Part shown: piece after piece, positions 39,523-49,061 of the stretch
Numbering within the stretch: position 1 is the stretch's first letter
Layout of the letters: every line of letters starts with the position of its first letter
Source of the DNA: an uncultured Bacteroidota bacterium
GTDB lineage: Bacteria; Bacteroidota; Bacteroidia; Flavobacteriales; Flavobacteriaceae
DNA length: 64,000 nucleotides
Direction: 5' to 3'
Assembly: GCA_902593165.1 (NCBI GenBank)
Contig: CACJHI010000002.1
Coordinates: 48,842 to 112,841, forward strand
The notes under the pieces: model-generated
What the model was told of the DNA's origin: nothing
The model's input: the letters and a program-made list of their open reading frames with translations, nothing else
Database searches by the model: none
Translations under genes and position numbers: made by a program

Positions 39523-40785
39523 ATGAGTGTACTCATAAAATCCGCAACATTAGTAGATAGTAAGAGTAATTTAAATTTCAAAAAAAAAGATATTCTAATT
39601 AAAAATGGAATAATTGCTGATATAGCAGATAATATTAATGCTAAATCAGAAAATAAGATCATACTTGATAATCTGCATGTTTCTAGAGGCTGGATGGATA
39701 CTTCAGTTAGTTTTGGAGAACCAGGATATGAAGAGAGAGAGAATCTTTCAAATGGTTTGTTAACTGCTGCATCATCTGGATTTACATCAATACTTTTGAA
39801 TCCTGACTGTGACCCTCTTGTTGACAATCACTCATCAGTTGAATTCTTGAAAAAGAAATCATTAAATACAACAACAGATATATATCCAGTTGCTAATCTA
39901 ACTATTAAGTCAAATGGTTCTGATCTAGCTTCTCTTTATGATATGAAACTTGCTGGAGCAATAGGATTTGGAGATTATAAAAAGTCAATTACTGATTCTT
40001 CAATTCTAAAAATTGCACTTGAATACACTAAATCTTTTGGCGGAAGAGTGATCTCTTTTTGTCAAGATGAATTTTTATCTAAAAAAGGTGTTTTAAATGA
40101 GAGTATTGTTAGTACTGAGTTAGGGCTTAAAGGAATACCAAATATATCAGAATCAATTAATTTATTTAGAGATATTGAGATACTTAACTATACTGGTGGA
40201 AAGATTCATATACCCTATATAACTACATCGAAAGGAGTTGAGTTAATTAGACAAGCTAAGAAGAGGAATCTAGATATAACTGCCAGTGTTAGTATTGCTC
40301 ATATTACTTTTTCTGAAAAAGATATTCCGGACTTTAATACAAACTTTAAAATAATACCACCGATTAGATCTGAATCTGATTGTAATTCACTAAAAGAGGG
40401 CCTAATTGATGGAACTATTGATTATTTGACAAGTATGCATGAGCCATATGATATAGATCACAAAAAAGTTGTTTTTGACGATGCATCTCCTGGTTCAATT
40501 GGATTGGAGCCAATGTTTGGATTAATGTGTAATCAATTTACGCTTGAAAAGACAATTGATATTTTGACTAGAGGAAAAATGATATTTGAAATAGATGATC
40601 ATTCTATAGATATAGGATCAAAGGCTAATTTAACATTATTTAACCCGGATAAGAATTATGAATTTTCGGATAAGCACATTCTTTCATCTTCTAACAACTG
40701 TGCATTTTTAGGTAATAAATTAAAAGGAGTAGTATACGGATCTGTTAATGGAGATAAATTCACACTTAATAAACTATGGACTTAG
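39523..40785 (+). CDS. Dihydroorotase-like amidohydrolase lacking metal ligands
   Basis: The protein has 420 residues in the dihydroorotase/amidohydrolase arrangement: a small beta-sandwich, then a barrel beginning GWMDTSVSFGEPGYEERE. In active class I enzymes the segment is D-x-H-x-H; here the histidines are replaced (TSVS). The late metal-ligand region, usually DHAPH, reads TSMHEPYDIDHKK. It is probably catalytically inactive as a dihydroorotase and may be a structural partner of aspartate carbamoyltransferase, as known for pseudo-DHOases. It is commonly annotated pyrC. It overlaps the next gene by 10 bases. Confidence 0.85.
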   Translation: MSVLIKSATLVDSKSNLNFKKKDILIKNGIIADIADNINAKSENKIILDNLHVSRGWMDTSVSFGEPGYEERENLSNGLLTAASSGFTSILLNPDCDPLVDNHSSVEFLKKKSLNTTTDIYPVANLTIKSNGSDLASLYDMKLAGAIGFGDYKKSITDSSILKIALEYTKSFGGRVISFCQDEFLSKKGVLNESIVSTELGLKGIPNISESINLFRDIEILNYTGGKIHIPYITTSKGVELIRQAKKRNLDITASVSIAHITFSEKDIPDFNTNFKIIPPIRSESDCNSLKEGLIDGTIDYLTSMHEPYDIDHKKVVFDDASPGSIGLEPMFGLMCNQFTLEKTIDILTRGKMIFEIDDHSIDIGSKANLTLFNPDKNYEFSDKHILSSSNNCAFLGNKLKGVVYGSVNGDKFTLNKLWT

Positions 40786-41420
40786 ACTTTTTAATCAGAA
40801 GAGCTAATAGTTCAAATGAAAAAACAGGTTGTATTTTTATGTTTCATGGATATGGAAGCAATAAGGAGGACTTGTTTTCATTGGAACAATATCTACCTCA
40901 ATCACAAACTATAATTTCTTTAGAAGCACCACTTAGATTACCTTTCGGAGGTTTTTCATGGTTTGATATTGATTATTCAGATGTAATTGAAAATAATTTA
41001 GATAAAAGGTATAAAGAAATTAATGAAAGTATCGAGAATCTTCTTAATAACATCGATAGACATATTGAAAATGAGAATTTGAACAAAGATGATATTACTA
41101 TTCTGGGTTTTAGTCAAGGCGGAAGTATATGTTGGAAGTTAGGTCTTGATTACAGTAATAGGTTTAGGAGGGTAATTCCCTTAAGTTCATTTATTCACCC
41201 ATCATATCTTAATGAGAACCTTGATTACTACAAAGAATTACTTATCTATAGTTCACATGGAACTCAAGATGAGGTAATTCCAATAAATCTTGTTGAGGAT
41301 TATATCATGTCTTTAAGTAAAAAAAATGATCTAATCTTTGAAAAATTTGAGTCTGGACATACTATATCTCAAAGAAACCTTCTTAATCTTATTAGTTGGA
41401 TAGAAGAGACAAAAATTTAA
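40776..41420 (+). CDS. Alpha/beta-hydrolase, carboxylesterase/phospholipase family
   Basis: The 214 residues form a compact alpha/beta hydrolase. The oxyanion motif is FHGYGSNKEDL; the nucleophile is the Ser of GFSQGGS. The acid is Asp in SSHGTQDEVIP and the base is His in FESGHTIS. The layout matches the Abhydrolase_2 (YpfH/Est) group that acts on small esters or lysophospholipids. It overlaps the preceding gene and the convergent MBL gene by 4 bases. Confidence 0.88.
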   Translation: MDLDFLIRRANSSNEKTGCIFMFHGYGSNKEDLFSLEQYLPQSQTIISLEAPLRLPFGGFSWFDIDYSDVIENNLDKRYKEINESIENLLNNIDRHIENENLNKDDITILGFSQGGSICWKLGLDYSNRFRRVIPLSSFIHPSYLNENLDYYKELLIYSSHGTQDEVIPINLVEDYIMSLSKKNDLIFEKFESGHTISQRNLLNLISWIEETKI

Positions 41421-42187
41421 TTGACTTCTAATACTAAACCATCATATGCTAAAGAGACTGATTCTGGAAGGCTTTGACATACCTCTTCATGAAACCCCAT
41501 GTTATGGCTTATATGAGTGAATAAAGTTTTTTTTGGATTTATCTTATGGATTATTTCTAAAGCCTCATCAACATTCAAATGAGAAGGGTGAGGTTCAAAT
41601 CTAAGTGCATTAATAACTAAAGTGTCCAACCCGTCTAATTTTTGAAGTTCTTTATCTGAAATTGTTTTAACATCAGTTAAATAGGCAAAGTCTTTAATTC
41701 TATACCCAAGCACAGGTAATCTCAAATGAAGGCATTCAATTGGAGTTATTGTTAGATCTGATATTTTAAAATTTTCATTTTTATTTATAATATTTACTTC
41801 AAAATCTGGAGCCCCAGGATATTTTTGACTTGGATCAAATATGTAAGCGAATCTATTATTTAGCGATTCTAATACTCTTTTATTTAAGAAAATTGGAATT
41901 TTTCCTTGTCTAAAGAAAAAAGGCCTTACGTCATCTATGCCAGTAGTATGATCAGCATGTTCATGAGTAAAAATTATACCATCTAATTTTTTACAATTAG
42001 CTCTTAACATTTGTTGTCTAAAATCGGGACCACAATCAATAGTAAAATGAAGATTTTTATATTCAATTAGAATAGAAGAGCGGAGTCTTTTGTCTTTTAA
42101 ATCTTTACTAAATGAGACTGGATGGTCACTTCCAATTACAGGTATACCTTGAGAGGTTCCAGTACCTAAAAAAGTAATTTTAATCAC
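41417..42187 (-). CDS. MBL-fold metallohydrolase (PhnP-like)
   Basis: The 256-residue protein has the metallo-beta-lactamase fold with the HxHxDH motif in FTHEHADHTTGIDDVRPF, an early FLGTGTSQGIPVIG, and later metal histidines in HLRLPVLGY and LFTHISHNMGF. This is the group that includes the cyclic phosphodiesterase PhnP; the phn genes are absent here. A phosphodiesterase role is a reasonable inference; the substrate is unknown. Confidence 0.87.
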   Translation of the reverse strand: MIKITFLGTGTSQGIPVIGSDHPVSFSKDLKDKRLRSSILIEYKNLHFTIDCGPDFRQQMLRANCKKLDGIIFTHEHADHTTGIDDVRPFFFRQGKIPIFLNKRVLESLNNRFAYIFDPSQKYPGAPDFEVNIINKNENFKISDLTITPIECLHLRLPVLGYRIKDFAYLTDVKTISDKELQKLDGLDTLVINALRFEPHPSHLNVDEALEIIHKINPKKTLFTHISHNMGFHEEVCQSLPESVSLAYDGLVLEVN

Positions 42188-42251
42188 GCATAAATCTATG
42201 ATAAATTATTCTTATTTGTTAAACAATCTTTGTAATTTTATAAAAAAATCG

Positions 42252-43679
42252 ATGAATATAATTCTTCCTGGAGATAAAGATTATGAATCAAGACCTTCAG
42301 TACAAAGAAAATCTCTAAGGATTAACCTCAACGAGAATATTTACGGAACTTTTGTTGAAATTGGAGCTGGTCAAGAAGTCGCTAGAAACTTTTATAGAGT
42401 TGGTGCTGCATCTGGGACGATTGCTAAATCAATGAGCGCATATGATAAGAGTTTTAGTGATAGTATCTATGGAAAAGAAGAAGACGGAAGATACGTTACA
42501 CAAAATCGTCTTGATAAGATGCTTGATCATGAGATGAATCTTCTTGAAAAAAGAATATCAAGAGACAATAATCCTGATAAGTTTTTCTTTGTTTACGCAA
42601 ATACGGTTGCTACTATCGATTTTGTTAAGAAATTTAAAGGTCATGGATGGATGGGTATCAAATTTCAAACCGATCCAAAAGATGATTACTCAGAGATTAA
42701 ACTTCACTTAAGATTCCATCAAAATGAAGCGAAACTTCAACAGGAAAGTCTAGGTATAATGGGTGTAAATTTAATTTATGGTGCTTTCTACAAACATAAT
42801 GAACCATTAAAACTGATGAAGTATCTTACTGATCACATCGATGATCAATCTATAGAGATAGATACCATAAATTTTAGTGGACCTTTATTTAAGGATATTG
42901 ATAATAGACTAATCAGTCTAGAGCTTGTTAGACTTGGTATGACAGACGCTGTAATATTTGATGAAAGTGGAACAAATGTTCTTCCTGCACAAGTTCTTTA
43001 TAAGAAGAACATTTTAACACTAAGAGGAAGTTACAGACCTATGACAAAAGTAAATGAAGAAATGTTTAAGAAATCTCTTGAAGCATTTCTCAAAGAGAAG
43101 AAAGTTAAAGAAGAAAATACCCTTGTTGTTTTTGAAATTACATTGTCAAACCTAAGGTCTACTGGTGATTTAGAAGACAGTGACTATTTAGACAGGGCAA
43201 AACTATTATGTTCAATGGGTCATATGGTTATGATTTCAAACTTTTCAGAATATTTTAAATTAGTCCGTTATCTTACTAGTTATACGAAGAAACAATTGGG
43301 ACTTACAATGGGAGTTAGAAACTTCATAGAAATATTTGATGAACAATATTATGATAATTTAAAAGGAGGTATTCTAGAAGCTTTTGGAAATATATTTAAG
43401 AATAATATGAAAATATACCTTTACCCCCTTTTAGATAAGGAAAATGGTGGTATTATAAATTCAGATAATCTTAAGCTTGAGGACAATATGAAAGAGTTCT
43501 ATAAGTACTTTAAGGTAAATAATAAAATACGTGATCTAGATTATAATGAGGAGTTTCTAAAAATACTTTCTAAAGATATTTTAAAGCAAATTAAGAAAAA
43601 TGAGCCTGGATGGGAAGATAAAGTTCCAAAGGCGGTCTCAGAAATGATAATTAAGAATAAAATGTTTGGATATAAATAA
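42252..43679 (+). CDS. Conserved protein of unknown function (about 475 aa)
   Basis: I do not recognise a characterised function. I prefer ATG 42252 to the track's 42198 because the latter leaves only 10 bases to the divergent MBL gene, and MNIILPGDKDYESRPS reads like a family start. The highly regular segments are FVEIGAGQEVARNFYRVG, GTIAKSMSAYDKSFSDSIYG, RLDKMLDHEM and DAVIFDESGTNVLPAQVLY. There is no signal peptide or membrane helix, so it is likely cytoplasmic. I recall relatives in distant phyla, sometimes mislabelled as TonB receptors or nicotinate-nucleotide enzymes. The motifs contain no obvious P-loop or Rossmann signature. Confidence 0.7.
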   Translation: MNIILPGDKDYESRPSVQRKSLRINLNENIYGTFVEIGAGQEVARNFYRVGAASGTIAKSMSAYDKSFSDSIYGKEEDGRYVTQNRLDKMLDHEMNLLEKRISRDNNPDKFFFVYANTVATIDFVKKFKGHGWMGIKFQTDPKDDYSEIKLHLRFHQNEAKLQQESLGIMGVNLIYGAFYKHNEPLKLMKYLTDHIDDQSIEIDTINFSGPLFKDIDNRLISLELVRLGMTDAVIFDESGTNVLPAQVLYKKNILTLRGSYRPMTKVNEEMFKKSLEAFLKEKKVKEENTLVVFEITLSNLRSTGDLEDSDYLDRAKLLCSMGHMVMISNFSEYFKLVRYLTSYTKKQLGLTMGVRNFIEIFDEQYYDNLKGGILEAFGNIFKNNMKIYLYPLLDKENGGIINSDNLKLEDNMKEFYKYFKVNNKIRDLDYNEEFLKILSKDILKQIKKNEPGWEDKVPKAVSEMIIKNKMFGYK

Positions 43680-44126
43680 TTAGTCTATTATTTGATCCGT
43701 ATGTTCTTTTGTATTTACCTTATCAATTACCTTATCTATAACACCATCTTCATTGATTAAAAAGGTTGTTCTAAGGACACCTTCATACTCGTTACCTCTG
43801 AATTTCTTTTTACCCCATACTCCAAAAGCATTGATTATTTCCTTAGAGTCGTCAGCAAGAAGATTATATTTAAAACCAAATTTTTCAGCAAATTTATTCT
43901 GTTTATCTACAGTATCTGGACTTACCCCTATCACTTCATAACCCTGACTAGTAAGTCTTGAATAATTATCATTTAAGTTACAGCTTTGTGCAGTACAACC
44001 TGGTGTATTCGCACGAGGGTAAAAGAATAAAACAATTTTTTTACCTTTTAAATCTCCAAGATTTATACTTTCTCCTTTGTGGGTTGTTACATTTATATTT
44101 GGTATCTTATCTCCTACTTTTAACAT
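43680..44126 (-). CDS. bcp: Thiol peroxidase of the Bcp/PrxQ family
   Basis: This peroxiredoxin reduces hydrogen peroxide and organic peroxides. The 148 residues include LFFYPRANTPGCTAQSCNLND, with the peroxidatic Cys in the TPGCT motif and a resolving Cys five residues later, as in the PrxQ type. Its stop abuts the stop of the unknown gene, and it is divergent from nth across 24 bases. Confidence 0.94.
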   Translation of the reverse strand: MLKVGDKIPNINVTTHKGESINLGDLKGKKIVLFFYPRANTPGCTAQSCNLNDNYSRLTSQGYEVIGVSPDTVDKQNKFAEKFGFKYNLLADDSKEIINAFGVWGKKKFRGNEYEGVLRTTFLINEDGVIDKVIDKVNTKEHTDQIID

Positions 44127-44150
44127 ATTTTTTTTTTCAAAAGTAAGTAA

Positions 44151-44798
44151 ATGAAACTAAAAGAAAAAGTTGATTTCATAATTAATAAATTAGAAGAAAT
44201 TTATCCCACTTTAGATATTCCACTTGATCATAAAGATCCTTACACATTACTTATAGCTGTTTTAATGTCTGCACAGAGTACAGATAAAAAAGTAAATGAA
44301 GTAACCCCTACTTTATTTAATAAAGCTGATAATCCTTTTGATATGATTAAACTTTCTATTGACGAGATTAGAAATATAATTAAACCTGTTGGACTCTCTC
44401 CAACAAAATCAAAAGGTATATGGAATTTATCTAAAATCTTAATTGAAAAATATAATGGTAAAGTTCCAGAGGATATTGAAAAGCTAGAGGAGCTTCCCTC
44501 TGTTGGGCATAAGACTGCTAGTGTTGTTGTTTCTCAAGGTTTTGGTCAACCTGCATTTCCTGTTGATACTCATATACATAGACTTATGTATAGATGGGGA
44601 CTCTCAACCGGTAAAAATGTTATTAAAACAGAAATGGACGCAAAAAGATTATTCCCTAAATCAAAATGGAATGAATTACATCTTAGAATTATTTTTTACG
44701 GAAGAGAATACTGCCCTGCAAGAGGTTGGGATATTAATAATGACATTATAACAAAAACTATTGGTAGGAAGTCTGTAATTAATAAACTTATTAAGTAA
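44151..44798 (+). CDS. nth: Endonuclease III-like DNA glycosylase lacking most Fe-S ligands
   Basis: Nth removes oxidised pyrimidines and cleaves the abasic site. The 215 residues have the helix-hairpin-helix motif LPSVGHKTASVV with catalytic Lys121 and the Asp139 of PVDTHIHRL. The C-terminal [4Fe-4S] loop, normally four cysteines (C-X6-C-X2-C-X5-C), keeps only Cys188 in GREYCPARGWDIN; the rest are lost. The fold and active site are otherwise intact. Cluster loss is known in some Nth relatives. Confidence 0.9.
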   Translation: MKLKEKVDFIINKLEEIYPTLDIPLDHKDPYTLLIAVLMSAQSTDKKVNEVTPTLFNKADNPFDMIKLSIDEIRNIIKPVGLSPTKSKGIWNLSKILIEKYNGKVPEDIEKLEELPSVGHKTASVVVSQGFGQPAFPVDTHIHRLMYRWGLSTGKNVIKTEMDAKRLFPKSKWNELHLRIIFYGREYCPARGWDINNDIITKTIGRKSVINKLIK

Positions 44799-44819
44799 TT
44801 TTGCATTTTTACGGCTTTG

Positions 44820-47600
44820 ATGAAAGATATTTCTAGAATTGACCCCAAACATAACATCATAATAAAAGGTGCTAAACTCCATAACCTTAAAAATATTGAT
44901 GTTGTCATTCCTAGAAATAATTTAACTGTTATTACTGGTCTTTCTGGTTCTGGTAAATCATCATTAGCTTATGACACTCTTTATGCTGAAGGACAAAGAA
45001 GATATGTAGAGAGTTTGTCATCTTATGCTAGACAGTTTATGGGAAAGCTTAATAAGCCTAAGGTGGACTACATTAAAGGGATTTCTCCAGCAATTGCAGT
45101 TGAGCAAAAAATTAATACATCAAATCCCAGATCTACTGTTGGAACAAAAACTGAAATTTATGATTATCTAAAATTATTATTTGCAAGAATTGGAGTTACA
45201 TATTCTCCTGAATCAAATAGTGTTGTAAAGAAAGATTCTACTTCTGATGTTGTAGATTTTGTATTAAATGAAAAACCAAAATCAAAACTATTGTTATTGT
45301 CTCCAATTGAATCTTCATCTAATAAACAGTCATTAGAGAAGCTAGAAATTCTAAAAAAACAGGGGTTTGTAAGAATATTTAAAGAGGGTGAGATATATAA
45401 TATTAATGATATAGATAAAAACGTAATACTAAATTTTAAATTAGTTATAGACAGACTAGTTGTTGGAAATGATAAAGATTTTATCTCAAGAGTTGCTGAC
45501 TCTGTAGAATTATCATTTTATGAAGGAAAAGGAATTTGCTCAATCTACAATCTTGAAAACAATAAAGAGACTAGTTTTTCAAATAAGTTTGAAGCAGATG
45601 GAATTAAATTTATTGAACCATCTATTCATTTATTTAGTTTCAATAATCCCTTTGGAGCTTGTAAAAATTGTGATGGATTTGGAGAAACAATAGGGATTGA
45701 TGAAGAGCTTGTAATACCTAATAAAGGATTATCAGTATATGATGACGCTATAGCACCATGGAGAGGAACTGGGCTAAGGAAATATTATGTTAAATTAATA
45801 GACAACGCTGATAAATTTGACTTTCCAATTTATAAACCGTACAATGAATTATCAAAAGAAGAAATCAAAATACTCTGGGAAGGCAACGAGTATTTTAGTG
45901 GAATTAATAAGTTTTTTAAATATTTAGAGAAAAAGAATTACAAAATTCAGAATAGAGTTCTTCTTTCAAGGTATCGTGGTAAGACACTATGTAATAAATG
46001 TAAAGGAAGCAGACTAAGAGAAGAGGCTTATTTTGTAAAAATAGATAATAAGAACCTTCCTGATATTTTATCAATGCCAATTGATAAATTAAGTTACTTT
46101 TTTAAAAATATCAATTTGAATGAGACTGAGAAAAAAGTTTCTGAAAGAATTTTGAAAGAGATAAATAACAGGGTTGATTATTTAATGAATGTTGGACTAA
46201 GCTATCTGACATTAAATAGAAAAGCTAATACTCTATCTGGTGGAGAAACTCAAAGGATAAACCTTGCTTCATCATTAGGAAGTAGCCTAGTCGGGTCAAC
46301 ATATATATTAGATGAGCCATCAATAGGACTTCATTCAAGAGATAATGATAACCTTATTAAAATTTTAAAAAATTTAAAAGATATAGGGAATACAGTAATA
46401 ATCGTTGAGCATGATGAAGAAATAATATTATCAGCTGATCATGTAATAGATATAGGGCCAATGGCCGGTACTTTAGGTGGTGAAATAGTTGGTCAAGGAA
46501 ATATTGATGAATTACTGAAAATTGATACTCTCACATCTAAATATTTAAGAAAAGTTGAAAAAATTGATATACCTAGCTCAAGGAGAAAATCAGGATATCA
46601 TATTAATATCAATGGAGCAAAAGAAAATAATTTAAAAAATATTACTGTAAAAATTCCTCTTGGATGCCTTACAATGATAACTGGTGTTTCAGGTAGTGGA
46701 AAATCAACTCTTGTTAAAAAAATTATATACCCTGCCCTTCTTAATTATTTTAGAGATTATTCTCAAAAACCAGGTAAATTCAATGATATTTCAGGTAATT
46801 TAAGTAAGATTAAATCTGTTCAGTTTATTGATCAAAATCCAATTGGAAGGTCCTCTAGATCAAATCCTGCTACTTATCTTAAGGTATATGATGACATAAG
46901 AAATCTATATGCTAAAATACCTCAATCGGTGTCTAAAGGTTTTAAATCAAAGTTCTTCTCTTTCAATACCGATGGTGGAAGATGTGATGAGTGTAAAGGT
47001 GAAGGAGTAGTAAGAATTGAGATGCAGTTTATGGCTGATGTTGAATTAGAGTGTGAAATCTGTAAAGGAAAAAGGTTTAAGGATGAAGTTACTGCAATTA
47101 AATATAATGGCGTAAGCATAGATATGCTATTAAAAATGACCGTAGATGAATGTATTCAGTTTTTCAGAAAGTATAACCAAACAAAGATTATTAACAAGCT
47201 TTTGCCTCTTCAATCTGTTGGGTTGGGATATGTATCATTAGGTCAATCTTCCAATACTCTTTCTGGTGGTGAAGCACAAAGGATTAAATTGGCATCATTT
47301 ATTGGTAAGGGTGATCAAATAGAAAAAACATTTTTCATATTTGATGAACCAACTACAGGTCTACACTTTCACGATGTGAAGAAATTATTAAATACATTTG
47401 ATAAGCTCATTAGAATGGGACATTCAATATTAGTGATTGAACATAATTTAGATATGATTTCATGTTCTGACCATATAATTGATCTAGGTCCAGAGGGTGG
47501 TGATAAAGGTGGAAATATTATTGCTGAAGGTACTCCAGAAGAGATAATTAAAAATAAGAAATCATATACTGGCCAGTATCTTAAAAAAAAGATTATTTGA
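44820..47600 (+). CDS. uvrA: UvrA excinuclease ABC subunit A, second copy
   Basis: This full-length UvrA has 926 residues from ATG 44820 (the track begins at TTG one codon earlier). It contains [14 protein letters not shown], both halves of the ABC ATPase (LSGGETQR and LSGGEAQR), zinc cysteines in CKNCDG, CNKCKGS, CDECKGEG and CEICKGKR, and the [12 protein letters not shown] Walker B. It differs clearly from the copy at 1-2679: SLSSYARQFMGKLNKPKVDYIKG here against [23 protein letters not shown] there. It may be specialised for other lesions or act with the first. The end abuts the convergent flippase gene. Confidence 0.95.
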   Translation: MKDISRIDPKHNIIIKGAKLHNLKNIDVVIPRNNLTVITGLSGSGKSSLAYDTLYAEGQRRYVESLSSYARQFMGKLNKPKVDYIKGISPAIAVEQKINTSNPRSTVGTKTEIYDYLKLLFARIGVTYSPESNSVVKKDSTSDVVDFVLNEKPKSKLLLLSPIESSSNKQSLEKLEILKKQGFVRIFKEGEIYNINDIDKNVILNFKLVIDRLVVGNDKDFISRVADSVELSFYEGKGICSIYNLENNKETSFSNKFEADGIKFIEPSIHLFSFNNPFGACKNCDGFGETIGIDEELVIPNKGLSVYDDAIAPWRGTGLRKYYVKLIDNADKFDFPIYKPYNELSKEEIKILWEGNEYFSGINKFFKYLEKKNYKIQNRVLLSRYRGKTLCNKCKGSRLREEAYFVKIDNKNLPDILSMPIDKLSYFFKNINLNETEKKVSERILKEINNRVDYLMNVGLSYLTLNRKANTLSGGETQRINLASSLGSSLVGSTYILDEPSIGLHSRDNDNLIKILKNLKDIGNTVIIVEHDEEIILSADHVIDIGPMAGTLGGEIVGQGNIDELLKIDTLTSKYLRKVEKIDIPSSRRKSGYHININGAKENNLKNITVKIPLGCLTMITGVSGSGKSTLVKKIIYPALLNYFRDYSQKPGKFNDISGNLSKIKSVQFIDQNPIGRSSRSNPATYLKVYDDIRNLYAKIPQSVSKGFKSKFFSFNTDGGRCDECKGEGVVRIEMQFMADVELECEICKGKRFKDEVTAIKYNGVSIDMLLKMTVDECIQFFRKYNQTKIINKLLPLQSVGLGYVSLGQSSNTLSGGEAQRIKLASFIGKGDQIEKTFFIFDEPTTGLHFHDVKKLLNTFDKLIRMGHSILVIEHNLDMISCSDHIIDLGPEGGDKGGNIIAEGTPEEIIKNKKSYTGQYLKKKII

Positions 47601-49061
47601 TTACCAATTCTTATTAAACTTATCGATAAATATATTTACGTCATCACTTAACTTAAATATATAAGCTGATAATGTGTAGAGTACAAGAATCAAACTAGAC
47701 TTAACAATTATATTGATTAGCGGTTGAAATCCTAATTGAAGATTTGAGAAAACAAAGAAAGTAAGAACACTCAGGATTATAATTTTTATTGTGTCTTTGC
47801 TGTATGGATGAATTTTAAATTTAACTTTTACTAAATATATTTTTAATGTATTCATAATCGCAAGAACAATTAGAGTTGCGTATGCTGCACCTATTATTCC
47901 AAATTCTGTTATTAGATATATATTCAACACAACTGCTAACACAGATGAAAATAAAGAAAACCAAAAAGTATAATAATAATATTTAGAATTAGAGATAATG
48001 TTGTTAATGCATCCAATTGACATAGAATATAATTTTCCAAATGAAACAATGATTACAATAGGGATACCAATAGAATATCCATCTTGGTTTAGCATTTCAT
48101 AGAAATCATCAATATTTAAGTTTATTAATAAAAAAAACAAGCTAGCGACCAGAACAAGATTGGTAGAACTTTTCTTTAGAAGATCCTCTAGTTTTTTCTT
48201 TTGATTTTTATTTATTGCATTAGCTACAACTGGACTTAATATTTGGAACATTGCCCTGCCAGGAATTTCAATGACTGCAGCAATAAACACTGCAACAGAA
48301 TAATAAGCAACATTTTCAACAGTTAGAATTGATGATAGCATTGACTTATCAATATCAAGTATAATACTTGATGCAGCACCAGATAGAAAAATTAGTAAAC
48401 AGTATTTAAAAATCTCATAGAAGTCTTTTTTAAAGTTTAGATTTAATTTCGGTTTGTTTATATAAAATGAATATATAATTACTATTAATAGTCTTAAGTA
48501 ATATCCATAGATTAAATAGAGAATAAAGCTTTCAAAATTTAAAAGTCCAATAGAATATGATATTAATAATAAAGCAATTAATAATCTAGGATAGAGCTCT
48601 TTTAAAAAGTTTCCAAATACAGATTTAAGCTTTACCCTAAGCCATGAGTAAAAGACCTCAAAAAATGAAGTAGAAACTGCTATAAAAAGAATTACGTAGG
48701 CATATCTAGAAAGACTTTGATCACTTTGAAAAAGGTATTGTCTTATCTCATCATAATAACCTATAAACACCGGTATAAATAACAATACTATTATGAGCGG
48801 TATTAATATTGAAATAGTTAATAGTCCGTCTCTATCACTTTTCTTGGTATATTTTGAATAGTATCTTATTACAGCATGTTGAGTCCCAAATGAAATAAAT
48901 GGCTGAATTAGGTTAGAAATTGCTAGTAAAGCTATTACAAGTCCCTGAAATTTACTACCTAGAAATGTTGGGTATAGATATAAGGTATTAACTGCCCCAA
49001 TAAGAAATGCAATACCAATACTTATTAAGTTTAAAAAAGATTGCCTAACTACTATGCCCAT
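47601..49061 (-). CDS. Lipopolysaccharide/polysaccharide flippase, MATE/Wzx-like
   Basis: The 486-residue integral membrane protein has about 12-14 hydrophobic helices and no large soluble domain. The N-terminus (RQSFLNLISIGIAFLIGAVNTLYLY) resembles polysaccharide biosynthesis proteins of the MOP superfamily. It probably moves a lipid-linked sugar across the inner membrane. It overlaps the upstream YfhO gene by 10 bases. No glycosyltransferase genes are adjacent, so the sugar cannot be guessed. Confidence 0.82.
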   Translation of the reverse strand: MGIVVRQSFLNLISIGIAFLIGAVNTLYLYPTFLGSKFQGLVIALLAISNLIQPFISFGTQHAVIRYYSKYTKKSDRDGLLTISILIPLIIVLLFIPVFIGYYDEIRQYLFQSDQSLSRYAYVILFIAVSTSFFEVFYSWLRVKLKSVFGNFLKELYPRLLIALLLISYSIGLLNFESFILYLIYGYYLRLLIVIIYSFYINKPKLNLNFKKDFYEIFKYCLLIFLSGAASSIILDIDKSMLSSILTVENVAYYSVAVFIAAVIEIPGRAMFQILSPVVANAINKNQKKKLEDLLKKSSTNLVLVASLFFLLINLNIDDFYEMLNQDGYSIGIPIVIIVSFGKLYSMSIGCINNIISNSKYYYYTFWFSLFSSVLAVVLNIYLITEFGIIGAAYATLIVLAIMNTLKIYLVKVKFKIHPYSKDTIKIIILSVLTFFVFSNLQLGFQPLINIIVKSSLILVLYTLSAYIFKLSDDVNIFIDKFNKNW

